This document shows positions 10,501 to 21,682 of a stretch of 38,313 bases of DNA, piece by piece. The DNA lies in the NCBI RefSeq assembly GCF_000090795.2, contig NW_003546285.1:278100-316412 (forward strand), read 5' to 3'. Positions within the stretch are counted from its first letter, which is position 1; each line of letters starts with the position of its first letter. The position numbers were made by a program, and so were the translations under genes. The notes beneath the pieces are model-generated. The model did not search any database, was not told the DNA's origin, and worked only from the letters and a program-made list of their open reading frames with translations. The DNA comes from Amphimedon queenslandica (Eukaryota; Porifera; Demospongiae; Haplosclerida; Niphatidae).

Positions 10501-12524
10501 CCTTCAGTTTTTGAACATAAGGACAAGGTGTTTAAAAATGCTCTAATTTTAAATAACTTTAATCATAGAAATTGTATAAATTTCTCTGCAATATAGAAAT
10601 AATTATTCCCTTATTAAAAATAATTATTCACTTTTTATAATAATATTATATTACATTTAAAATGTAGCGTTTTCCACAAAGCATGCCAAGTGGGCTAAAC
10701 AGCTTTTAAGGTAACTTTAAAAATTTGTAAAAAAATCCAAATTTGATCGGAATCAGCTCAAACTTGCTACACAACATAAGAACATGTATATGTATCAGAA
10801 AATATTATTAAATTGGAGAAATCTCTCCTAGTAATTTTTGGTGAAATTTGGCTTGAGACCCTGTACTATAGTACAGGGACTTTGGCCTGATTTTTGAGTA
10901 ACTTTAAAAATTCATGAAAAATCCAAATTTGATCGCAATTTGTTCAAACTTGCTACACAACATAAGAACTTGTATGTATATCAAAAAATACAAAAATGAA
11001 AAATTCTCTCTTAGTCATTTTTGGTGAAATCTGGCCAAAGATCCTGTACTATAGTACATGGTCTTTATATGCATAAAAAACTATAAAAATGGAGCATGTA
11101 GCTGTAATATTAAATGATGATTTGTTACTTAGCACTATGCCGAAATCTTTTGAGAAATTTAAATGACACTTGTCTTCTTTCTCCCTCCTTCCTCTCTCTC
11201 TTTCCTATTAGATAGTCAGTCAGGTTATCCATACAACCCGTCACAAGACCATTACTTCCCTCACTGCACTCGCCCAACAGATCTGACCTTTTCTTCCCCG
11301 AGGACGAGCATGAGTGACCTCACATCTCAAATATCTCAACTTCACCTCCTTCCAGCAGGGAGTTCCCCTCAAGTGGGCGGAGTCTATAACGGCAGAGATC
11401 ACACCGTGGGCGTGGTTGATAACGTGGTACAGGCTCCTACCCAACCTCCTGGTTACGGCGAGTATCGTCCATTATCAGCTGCTAGTAGCAGTCACGATGG
11501 TTCGCCTAACGTTGCAGTTCATTATAACGGGACTGGATACCCTCAAGGCCGACACAAAGAAGACAGGGAGGGTCATGAAGGTTTCCCCCCACAGATACTA
11601 GAGGAACATAATCCTCCCATTCACTTCAGCGGACAGAGAGGCGCTCCTCCACCTACAGCTGATGATTTAAACCGACAGAATGAAGTACAGACCCTCCAGC
11701 AGGCCTTGCAGGAGAAGAACGATGAAGTGAACGAGTTGAGAGGATTCATTGCTAAGACTAATCCTGCTCCGACTGGATCGCTCCTGCACGAGGATTTGTA
11801 TTCGATGACCAAGGATCCTCACGGGATTTGCCTCATCATCAATAATTACAAGTTCTTTCAAGTTGACGAGCAATATGACTGCCTCAACGATCGAAACGGG
11901 GCCCAGAAAGACCAAGAGAACCTCATGGAAACCTTCAGCTTCTTGAAGTACAAAGTCGAACTTCACGAGAACCTCAGCTCTGACATGATGGTAGACATTT
12001 TGAAGGAGATAAGTTCTCGGGATCATTCAAACTACGACAGTTTCGTGTGCTGCATATTGACACACGGCGAAGAGGGACAGGTTTTTGGCGCCGACAGCAA
12101 ACCAGTTAATCTCCAAGACCTCACCGGTATCATGAAAGCAACCTTCACACGATCTCTCATCAACAAGCCAAAGCTGTTCTTTGTTCAAGCGTGTCGTGGA
12201 GACGGAGAAGAAAAGGGAGTCCCTATTGAGAAAGACGGTAATGCGAGTCTACCTGTTGAGGCTGACTTCCTTTTTGGTTATGCTACACCGACTGGAAAGG
12301 CAGCTTACCGAAGCAGACGACATGGGTCATGGTTTATTTCTGAGTTATGCCAGGTGTTCATGCAAGATTCGAATCACCTTCCCTTAGGGGCAATGATGAA
12401 GAAGGTCAACAGGAAGGTTTCTGATGCTTATACTAAGGAAGGATTCAAGCAGTGCACTGAGGTTGTCGATCGGTTGAGGAAAGACGTGATTTTCTTTTCC
12501 GAGACTGAAAGCAAGACTGTGTGA
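7504..12524 (+). CDS. Caspase A: tandem-DED initiator-type caspase
   Basis: Two exons, 7504-8170 and 11212-12524, join in phase 1 (GAAG|GTAAAG donor, TATTAG acceptor) to give 659 residues. DED1 is ~4-82 and DED2 ~108-190; only DED2 keeps the RxDL motif (GRQDL). A P/S/G-rich linker follows, then a predicted coiled coil ~376-404 (LNRQNEVQTLQQALQEKNDE), then the caspase domain ~419-659. Catalytic His is ~507 in ILTHGEEG and catalytic Cys ~550 in QACRG. The S1-pocket arginines are kept in DRNG and AYRS. A likely inter-subunit linker lies between the QACRG loop and ADFLFGY. The architecture is that of caspase-8/10, with a coiled coil added; family knowledge implies apical activation by DED oligomerisation. 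The start is the first ATG of the open frame, and a second ATG lies two codons in. Confidence 0.9.
8592..9145. mobile_element. 554 bp DNA transposon with perfect 69 bp terminal inverted repeats
   Basis: Bases 8592-8660 and the reverse complement of 9077-9145 are identical over 69 nt (starting ATCAAGAGTAGATAATTAGT and ending CACCGCGTAG). ACA flanks both ends and may be a 3 bp target-site duplication. The element lies in the 3 kb intron of caspase A. The interior is ~416 bp with one short open frame (8771-8959), so it is non-autonomous or a deletion derivative. The perfect terminal repeats suggest recent activity. Confidence 0.88.
8771..8959 (+). other. 62-codon open frame inside the transposon
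   Basis: It starts in a good initiation context (AAAATGGCGGCC) and encodes an acidic N-terminal segment (LHEEDTADDYSVTDVF) followed by a mixed C-terminal part ending in PPLGPRV. I recognise no family. It could be the 5' remnant of the parent element's coding region or simply chance. There are no zinc-finger or DDE motifs. Confidence 0.3.
9182..9256. repeat. Two-copy direct repeat, ~37 bp unit
   Basis: Two neighbouring units share AATGT(G)AAAATTATA and GTTAATATTGTATAAGAA, differing by small indels. They lie just downstream of the transposon, in the caspase A intron. Between here and 10690 the intron is AT-rich and I see no further gene or element. Confidence 0.75.
10690..11070. repeat. Dispersed ~180 bp palindrome-bearing repeat, two tandem units
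   Basis: Two consecutive units each carry TTTAAAAATT(T/C)(G/A)T, CCAAATTTGATCG, CTCAAACTTGCTACACAACATAAGAAC and a CTATAG-centred palindrome. The palindrome is perfect at 10859-10878 (CCCTGTACTATAGTACAGGG) and partial near 11043-11061. The same unit recurs at 22.5, 29.1, 34.5 and 37.9 kb. It sits immediately before exon 2 of caspase A. Confidence 0.85.
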
Positions 12525-13195
12525 TTTCGAATTTTATTTTAATATTTTTTTTTCATATTTTCTCTCCAGCTGCTTCAAGGGATTTCATTTCATTGTACAT
12601 TATTATCAATAAATATTATTCAATGCTGTTGCTTTTTCTAATTCTTTTATTTGTTATATTTTATAATAATTCAATACTGTTATAGTTTTTGTTTGTAATT
12701 TTGGCAAATTAATAATAATAATTATTAATGAATTTTCACATAACCACATTCTCAATTTAGCCTCAGGCTATATGCCCAGCTTGACTGCAAAAACTAAGTA
12801 GTGAAACAACCCATGGGTGGGTTAGCTCAGTTTCACTAAACAATAGACTTCCCGGAAACTGAGGTATAAACCCTTTAAGGGTAGTTTTAAAGCTGTGAAT
12901 CTGTGATGGGTGGAAGTAGATGCCATTATGGATACTCTGGTATCCATACATGACCATGATCCCACGGGATGACTGTGAAATCAGTTATTTTAGGTCGAGG
13001 ATTTTGTATATATATAGATCTAAGATGTTATGACATAATCCAATGAGTCGTGAAACCATGCTTGACAGAGTCAATCAGCCTGTCTTGGCTTTGGTCCTCC
13101 TCTGTCCTATAGTTCCGGCAACCATACTACGACCGGCAGCCGTCATAAAGTCATCATGCATCACGCAGGACACACGCCTTTGTTTTAAAAAGGTC
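12525..13195. other. Intergenic region between caspase A and the four-DED gene
   Basis: AATAAA at 12608-12613, 84 bp after the caspase A stop, is a likely polyadenylation signal. The rest is AT-rich up to ~12770, followed by ~400 bp of more balanced composition that probably contains the upstream promoter of the four-DED gene. No gene is seen. Confidence 0.5.
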
Positions 13196-13203
13196 TATAA
13201 AAT
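13196..13203 (+). promoter_or_regulatory. TATA-box candidate for the four-DED gene
   Basis: TATAAAAT lies 45 bp upstream of the ATG at 13248, in the context AGGTCTATAAAATAAACGAG. Position and sequence fit a core promoter with a very short 5' untranslated region; the transcription start is inferred. Confidence 0.5.
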
Positions 13204-13247
13204 AAACGAGCTGCCACAAGTCTCTATAATCACACAACATTATCATC

Positions 13248-15211
13248 ATGGAGAGAGACATGTTCCAGCGCTATCTGAAAGAGCTAGCTGAGCAACTTGG
13301 CCCCTCCGACCTCCTAGAGCTGCCCGGCATATTGATTAGACGCGGACTCCTTCCCAATCATCATATCTCGGTAACAGGAAAGGGTCCCTCCATATCAGAG
13401 CTTGTAACTTCATTTGAGGTCCTTTTCCTCTACCTTTCCGAGCAATCACTCATCTCCTGTCATGATATAACTCTTTTAAAGGACATACTAGACGATTTAT
13501 CCAAGCCATATCTTCTCTATCCTTTCTATGAAGCATGCATTGGGAAAAGACAATTGTCATCCAATGGAAGCAGCATCACAGCCATAAGCAATGTAGCACC
13601 CAGTAAGAAAAAAACTCAGGAAGATTTTGCTCTACTCCTCCTACAAATCGGAAACCGACTGTCATCAGAAAATGTCCGAACCCTATGCTACCTTCTCCAG
13701 GACCTCCTGTCTCGTTTCAAAGCAGCTATAATTCAAGACGGAGTCGAGGTATTACAATACGTGAAGCAAAGGCACTTCATCACTCCAGCCCAGCCATGCT
13801 TCCTTTTAACTCTTCTCAGAGACATCGACAGGGAGGACCTGTGTCACATTGTCGAGGAATACAAAATGACTTACTTGGATCAAACAACTCCCCCTCTTCA
13901 CTCAAGCACCGAGACCATCGACATCAGGTCACCTCAAGCTTGCTGCTCTTTCTTCTCTGCCAGAGCTTACTTCAAGAGCAAGAAACAAGAGGACGAGGGT
14001 AATAGTTACACGTGGACCAGAAGAGAATATCGTTTTAGGCTCGCCATAAAGAAGCTAGCTGACAAGCTTTGTCCTCGGGACCTTGCAAGCATGAAGCTTT
14101 TAGCTCAAAGCTTCATACCTCCAGCTGAATTGGACAAGATTGAAACAATAATAGATTTATTTTGGCTACTGGAAGATCATGGGAGGCTCTCGATAGATAA
14201 CCTGTATATACTAGAGGAGCTTCTAGACGAGAAAAACCATCTACTTAATTCAATTTATTTGGAGCTATCGTCTGGTTCTTCACAGCCTAGCAGTCGGGAA
14301 AACTCGCTCACCAGAAGAAAGAAACACAAAGTGGTTCCTAGAGACGAAACCAAATCCGAGACAAAGATTGAGAACTCTTTTCAAAAGATGCTCAAATGCA
14401 TTGGCTCTGGTCTCACCCAAAAAGAAACAAAACACTTGAAAGTATTGGATACAGCCCACGAGGAGACTAGCATTAAAACGGGGATCGAGCTAATGTACCA
14501 CTGGAAGAAAGTCAGGGTAATCACAGAGAGAAATCTCGACCTCCTACGAAAAGGCTTATACGCTATAGGAAGACAGGACCTGTGCCAACACATCAGTGAG
14601 TACCACTCAGCTGTCCAGTTAGCAGAACCTAATCCTTGTCTACCTATAGAAGGTAAACAACTGGTGCATGACATTGTGTAGAATAGTACTATAATTCAAT
14701 GTTTGCATATTGAATCACCACACACCCACACACACTTAATTAGTTCATGTACTTAAGCCATTCCAGTGCTTACTATGCATACTTTATCTGCTTACAAGCA
14801 TAATTCCCTCTTCCTCTTTATGCTTATACAGAAACTGTAACTGATGGTTCTCACAACGTCACACAGACCTGCCAAAAGGAAAGAGAGAACTCACCAATAG
14901 CTGGCCTCCAATGCACAGAGAATTACAAAGAAACAGATATGAAGGTTGACTTCACGAAAGAAGAGCTGACCATTCAGCTCCAAAAAAAGGATAGACTGAT
15001 AGAGATACTCAAGGAGAAGCTAGGAGAGCAGGAGACTGCCTTACAACAGAAAGACCATGACAATAAGCAGTTGGAGCATCAGAATCACAGGCTGCTACTA
15101 CACAACCACGAACTGACTGTAGAAGTTGCAAAACTTGAGAAGCAACTCGATACCAATCTGCTAGCTACAAATGCATCAAAGAACGGGATATTCCTTAGCA
15201 CACCAGTCTGA
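13248..15211 (+). CDS. Four-DED coiled-coil protein without protease domain
   Basis: Exons 13248-14652 and 14832-15211 join in phase 1 (GAAG|GTAAAC donor, TATACAG acceptor) to give 594 residues. Four death-effector domains are visible: DED1 ~3-98, DED2 ~124-207, DED3 ~260-340 and DED4 ~375-457. DED2 and DED4 keep RxDL (DREDL, GRQDL), while DED1 and DED3 do not, so the protein reads as two tandem-DED modules in series. Basic or Ser-rich linkers separate them (SLTRRKKHK ~353-360). The second exon encodes a Q/N-rich stretch and a long coiled coil, ~510-580 (heptads around IEILKEKLGEQETALQQK), then stops. No caspase fold follows. From family knowledge it could nucleate or block DED filaments, like a FADD/c-FLIP-type scaffold. 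Its caspase neighbours on the same strand support a partner role; this is inference. Confidence 0.87.
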
Positions 15212-15798
15212 CCATAGATATATCTATGTTTTAACATTCAATATGCATAACTCTATTACAATTTACACTCAATTTCTTTCCTGTCATTATTATTGTTATT
15301 TAATTTTTAAAAATACTTCTATTGTAAACACAAAGCTCAGCATAACTTATAAAATAATTATGGCGGATACAGGAAGCATCATCACCAAACAGAGCCCATA
15401 CACTTTATATACAATTAGTTTCAATTGATGTTTACTGTTGACTCATGATTATCAGCTAAATATACAGCATGTTTTCAATGAGAGAATAGCTCTTATTTTG
15501 ATGGGCTTTTGCTCAATGGCTTCTTCCAAAACAATGAGTTTATGATCTTCATACTTAGAAAAGTTAATTTTGTTAATTTTATTATTTTTTGCAAAATTAC
15601 AGATTTTGAAATACACAGTGCAATAGGGTAAATTAGTGTGGGTGTTTTGTGACATCACCAATCATGAGCTTTTATGATAAAATGGACATGCAGTGTTGCT
15701 AATATTGTCATTAAGTTCAATTTAAACAAAATTAACCAATAAAAATGATGAGCAGTAATGATTTGATATTATATTATAGCTGCCATCAAGCAGGGAAT
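15212..15798. other. Convergent intergenic spacer
   Basis: AT-rich sequence between the stop of the four-DED gene (+) and the stop of PIGC (-). Both 3' untranslated regions should lie here. Short open frames have no recognisable content. No gene is seen. Confidence 0.5.
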
Positions 15799-17907
15799 TT
15801 ACAAGTCATTCAAGTCAATGGCTGCTTCATCCCAGGGGCCGTGAATAGTACTAGAAAAGAGAAAAACAACAAAGACATTATTCATGAGAAAAATACATAG
15901 ACAACAGATGCTTCATAGACTCGACTGCCACTGGACAATGATTTGAACCCTTTGCACAATAATAAAAGCATTATTCCCTTAAATGTCCATGGAATGCGTA
16001 TTATTAATCCCTTAGAGCAGGAGGGAATGTTGAACAGGAACCAACTGTCATACTCATCAAAGAAAATATTTGTATCTCTAACTGATATTAAAAAAATAAA
16101 GCATCCAGTAGGCTGCAAGAGTCACTATTCTTCAGTGAACATGTAACAATTATCTACTATTTTAGCCAAATTTTTCCTTTGTTATCAGCTTCAAAGAATA
16201 AGGATCATAGCTAAGTACATATGGGAAATACAACTTTGACAATTATGACGAATTTTTTGGTCTGTAGGCAGTGTCCTAAACCCTAAACCCTCATACTAAT
16301 CACACAGAATATAACTAATTTTCAAAGCCTGTACTATACAAAGGCCATTATTCTACCATTCACATGTAACAATGAACTCTGTACTATTGTAGACAAATTC
16401 TTCCTTTGTTTTCAGCTTCAATAAATAAGGAAGTACACATGGAAAGAATCACTTTGGCCAATTTGTTGCTTTGTATAGCCAGTATTCTATATAAGTACGT
16501 GTACATGTAAACTTTACCCAAATAAGTATAGTTAGCTGCTTACATGACTTCAGTGAAGTTGCGTGGTAGATTTTGGTCTTAAGTCATAAAAGTGTCTGGC
16601 ACTAGACCATATATTCAACATGAAGTAATAAATACAAATACCAAAATCTTTATCACAAAGGGAAGGAGATACATGATAGTAGACACTCATGTGTAAGAGT
16701 TCTTACACCATCAAATTGTAATGGGAGCATTGTTGTAGCATTTTAAAATCTTTTTTGGTACTCACTTTCTTAGAAATTGTAGCTTGACAAAAGCAACAAG
16801 GCTGACAACTAGCACAAAATGACAGAATATGAATACAAACAACGGGCCATAGTCAAAGTGAGTGGAGAGTAGGGTAATGACAAGTAGGAACAAGAAGAGA
16901 GTGAGGGCTTGGAAAAACAGGTAGCTCTAGAAAAAATATATTTATAAAATTATGAAGATGCAACACAATGTACTAATAGGTAGTAATTTGAATAGCGATA
17001 AAAACAAAAAATATCACTAATGACATGTACTGTAGTAGTCTCGCCCCGCCCCTTCGCTTACAGTAACAATTTGTATGATAAATAATAATAATAATAACTT
17101 AGATCAATAGAAAGCAAATATTTCTAGCAACATATGGCGCATAGTACTAATAATAAGAATAATCAACAGCCACACCTGATATTTACACTCAGTGTTGGCA
17201 TATCGAGTGTCATTTCACTCATTAATGTTTTCATAACAACTCCCTTAATTACTACGGCAAAAAGAATAACCTGGCTACACAAACAAGTGGGAGGACTGGA
17301 TTCAAGCTTCAATGAACTATCTGTCTACACTAGTCACATGCTCTCTGAAACATGGACAGACGAACACGAATTACTATAGCTACATCATCATATGCATTAG
17401 CAGTCAAGACAGTTATTTTAGCAATAGATCAAACCAATTTACCGTATATAGGAGGAATTTTCGGTGGGGGTTCGATCTGTGTTTCCATACCAGAATGAAA
17501 GTGCATTTTTAACCATTACACGCATGCTCAATTTTAAAAGTCGTCGATTGCCAAAAGTTAGCAATTCACCATATTTTGTGCTGTATATGGTATATCAATA
17601 ATAATACTGAACAAACACATTGTTAATTGGCAGACAGAGAGCAGGCAGGATACAAAATTAAGTTAAAAAAAGATTCATTTTAAATTTATATCTTACCATT
17701 CCGCTGTTACAATGGTTCCTTAACTGAGGAAGGAGAGCAAATAAAATGACAGCAAAAAGTATCAGAGAAAATGCATGAAGAGATGAAGGGAGTCTTGAGA
17801 CGAGACAGACTACAGCAAAAATGGCTGCATTTAAAGAAAACGCCTCAGAAACTCTAGAGGAGAGAAAAAGGGGGAAAGAGAGAGAGAGGGAGGGAGGAAG
17901 AATGATA

Positions 17908-17938
<31 letters not shown>

Positions 17939-20900
17939 GATGTGTGTGGGATAGAAACTGGAAGTAAAATCACAAAAAGTTAATTTGCTACATGTACATT
18001 TGTACATAACATTTCCATGTAATGTGTCCCTTATAAACATTATAGGGTGACTACACTCATAGTCAAAACAAGAGAGCAGGAAAGAATTAAGCACGACCTT
18101 TCTACATACATGTACTGTACATGTACACACACATGTGTGCCCACATGCCATCAAAGATACGTGTACATGTACGGGTGTTATTAAACATGTACATGTACAT
18201 GTACGGGTGTTTAACATGTACATGTATGGGTGCTTACATGCTTCGTGGGTTTGTTGATCTTATTAAGTTAATGGAATGCAGTGAACGTGTACGTACAGGT
18301 GCATTTCCAGTGCTCTTAAAGGATGGAAATGATGTCAAAATGTCCGTGTGCATAAAATAGTCACGACTGATCTGTATGGGGTATGAAATAATTCCGGCTA
18401 TTCAAATCACATGTACATGTACATGTAGCATTAATTAGCATGTTATCGACTTACAAGACTCTTTCAATTCCATATTTGTGGAACACGAGATGAGCAAGGA
18501 AGCTCGTGTACAAGGTGAATTACTAGTACTCTTAAAGGAATAAAATGAGCTCAAAATGTTTGTGTGCATCAAAATAGTCACAAATGATATGTAGGGGCAT
18601 GAAATAATTCCGGCTATTCAAACCACATGTGCATTACCAGTGATCTAAAAGGGACACATTCACAGAAGCACATCATCTTGAAAAACTGGCTGGTTTTTCA
18701 AGATGACATCATTAATGATAACGTGTAGTGTTGATAACTATTCATAACAAACGGCCGCGCCCCTAAAAATTAAGGCAAAACGGCTACTCGAGTGGTTACT
18801 TGTAAATATTCCTGGTGTTTCTTCACTAAAAAGAGTATCTTGGGGTAGCAAAAGAGCTAATTCTGGTCAAGAGAAGTGTTCTACAGATGCCTACTCCTGG
18901 TTCTATGCCTGATTGCTCTGTCTCTACTCTCTAAACGTGTTATAACTATTAATTAATGATCTGTTGCATGCCCAATTTAATGTTTACTTCCTCTACAGTA
19001 ACGTGTGCATCTATTTCCGTGAACATGTCCCTTTAAAGGATGGAAATGACTTCAAATGCCTGTGTGTATGGATTAAGAATGACTAATGTGTGGGGGGCAT
19101 GAAATAATTCTGGCTATTCAAATCACGTGTACATGTACATGTAGCGTTAATTTGAATGTTATTGACTCACAAGACTCCGTCAATTCCATATTTGTGGAAA
19201 GCAAGGTGAGCAAGGAAGCTGATGATCTAACAAAGGGGAGAGAGAGGGGGGAAAAAGGTCATGGGAACAGGAAGTCAGGACAATACAAGTATAGAAGACG
19301 AGAGAAAGTATTTGTAGAATACTAATAATAATACAAATTTTTGAGATCATGTGTCTTTCCTGACTTCCCAGGTTACTGTATACATTTAGCAAAAACTATT
19401 AATGCCGTATATAGGTTTCTTTATATAGAGGAAATTTTCAATACCGATAGGGGTTTCTTTATATAGAAGAAATATTGTCAACACCATATGGTCAATACTG
19501 TATGGGTCAATACCATATAGCATTTATAAAATAGATGCTTCTTTTAAACCATATAGGGGTTATATTTCACTGGAAATAAATTTCGCTAATTTCGCGTTTT
19601 CATTAAATTTGCAAAATCGAATTCCACAAAAGAGGCGTGGCACACTAGAAAAAATAGTCGCAGAAGGTAAGATTTGCCGACAATTTATACCAACAAAATG
19701 AAACAAAAGCAAAAAAAATTTATCCCCACTCTTTTATTAAGCTATGGTAGATCAACGTGCATTCACAAAAAAGAAAATGGAGGTTTCACTGCAAAAATAT
19801 TAAGCCTCAGAAAACTCTAGTTACATGTACAGATTTGTAAAAATATCAAATAAACCCATAGTTTTGGCACAATGTTACTTAATGATGCATGTCTTTTAAA
19901 ATGATGCTATATTACGTAGTCTGAAATTTTTGAGAGTTGTAAATTCTACGAATTCACCCAAAGATCTATCTTCAAGATTTAGTTTTTGTGAATTGACTTG
20001 ACACTCTTTGCTATCTTGTACTATATTGTTTTCAAGTGTCATCAAAACGTGTAAGTCATAAATCCATGAATTTAACAACCTTTAAAAATTCTGTGCTGCA
20101 TGCCATATAAAGTGTTTTTGAGGGGAATTGTGCAATAACAACACGTTTACTACTGGCGGTCATTAAATTCTGTTTATGAGACAATGGTTAGCTTCAATAG
20201 CAACCAGATGCTAAGTTTATTTTGAACTAAACAGATCTTCACTGTCAGAGTGAAACATGAAAAATAGTGACAGGTATACCTTTTAAGAGAAGAGAAAAGG
20301 AGAAAACGATAAAAAAGGAGTCATATAAGGAAGTGAGACGGATGGGGCAATTAGTTAGAGGAGAAAGTAGAGTAAAAGTTGAAAGGTATTTCTGGGAATA
20401 ATTATACACATGTATGTTTACAATGATAAGCAGTGTCAATAATAATAATAACAATAACAATAATAATAATAGTAGTAGTAGTAAACATATCAATATATGG
20501 ATATAAAATACATCAGTTTATATTGGACAGGTTATATTACAAGAACAATCATGCAGTGATACCTAAAAGCTTACCATACAAGATGATTTATTGGTAAGGA
20601 ATTAATATTGGCGATTAGCGGTTCTATAAAGGAACCGCCAATATAAAAATCCGCCATTTTGTTTCAATCTGAGCATGCTCGATGGCACGTGGCACAAAAT
20701 CACCAATATAAAATTTGCCAATTAACTTTACACGGGCAAATTCGCCAAATATTACTCTCGCCAATAAATCATCTTGTACGATATTCTCAATAATTCTAGC
20801 ATTTGTTTCTCTACAATTTACACTTTAATCATTATGCATGTATTCAATGGCTTTATTGACTTACATGTACATGTTCCACTTAATTCAGTGTTTACAAACA

Positions 20901-21275
20901 TTTTGCAAAAGTCAATACAAATACTACATGTACATGTACACTGTACATACAATTTTAAGGATTACTTTTCAATTACATGTATATTCAATGGCTTATCTGA
21001 CTTACATGTACATTTTCCACATTTTGCAAAAATTAGTACATATATAACATGTACATGTACCACATACCACTACAATGTGATCATTGATGCTGGTACATAA
21101 TTGATAATAGTCATAAAGCAAGTACTGTATTGTACTGGGCTGAGCTTACTTACTGTCATGCACCATAAAGAATCAGTGCTGATGGACTCTGTTAGTGTTC
21201 TGAGTATTGGTGAAGTGCCAGATAAGAATAATATGAATAAAACTGATTGCTTTATGCATTCAAAAGAATCACCTA

Positions 21276-21315
<40 letters not shown>

Positions 21316-21640
21316 TAATAATAATAATTATTATATTTTGTTTATTTTTTTCTTTTTTATGGGGGAGATTTTTGTTTTGATAAAGCTCTCTTTGTTGTTG
21401 TTTTTGTTTTGTTTATAATAATGATGATGATGATGATGATGTTGATGATGATGATGATGATGCTGTTATTCTTCTCTCTCTTTCCTTTTCTTTTCCTTCT
21501 TGTTCTACTTGAGATTGTCTCTTCTCCGCTCGTGATGATGAGTGTTTTGACTTGGTTTCTGTTTATTATTTTTATAATATTATATTATATTATTATTTTA
21601 TGTTAGGCCTTTTCAGCTATATGATTGGAATTTGATTTAG

Positions 21641-21682
<42 letters not shown>

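Noticed and set aside
11241..12026. Minus-strand open frames over caspase A exon 2
   Set aside because: They are antisense shadows of the caspase frame, which has full catalytic motifs.
12795..12850. A possible tRNA (GGTTAGCTCAG resembles an A box)
   Set aside because: No matching B box (GGTTCGANTCC) follows and no cloverleaf can be drawn.
16271..16292. CCTAAACCCTAAACCC, telomere-like
   Set aside because: Only two to three units, inside a PIGC intron; animal telomeres use TTAGGG, and the run is too short to mean anything.
17134..17379. An 81-codon plus-strand open frame in a PIGC intron
   Set aside because: No recognisable motif, no splice context and AT-rich codon use like its surroundings; most likely chance.
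20774..21100. Open frames with repeated HVHV / MYMY words
   Set aside because: They translate the ACATGT palindromic microsatellite in alternative frames.
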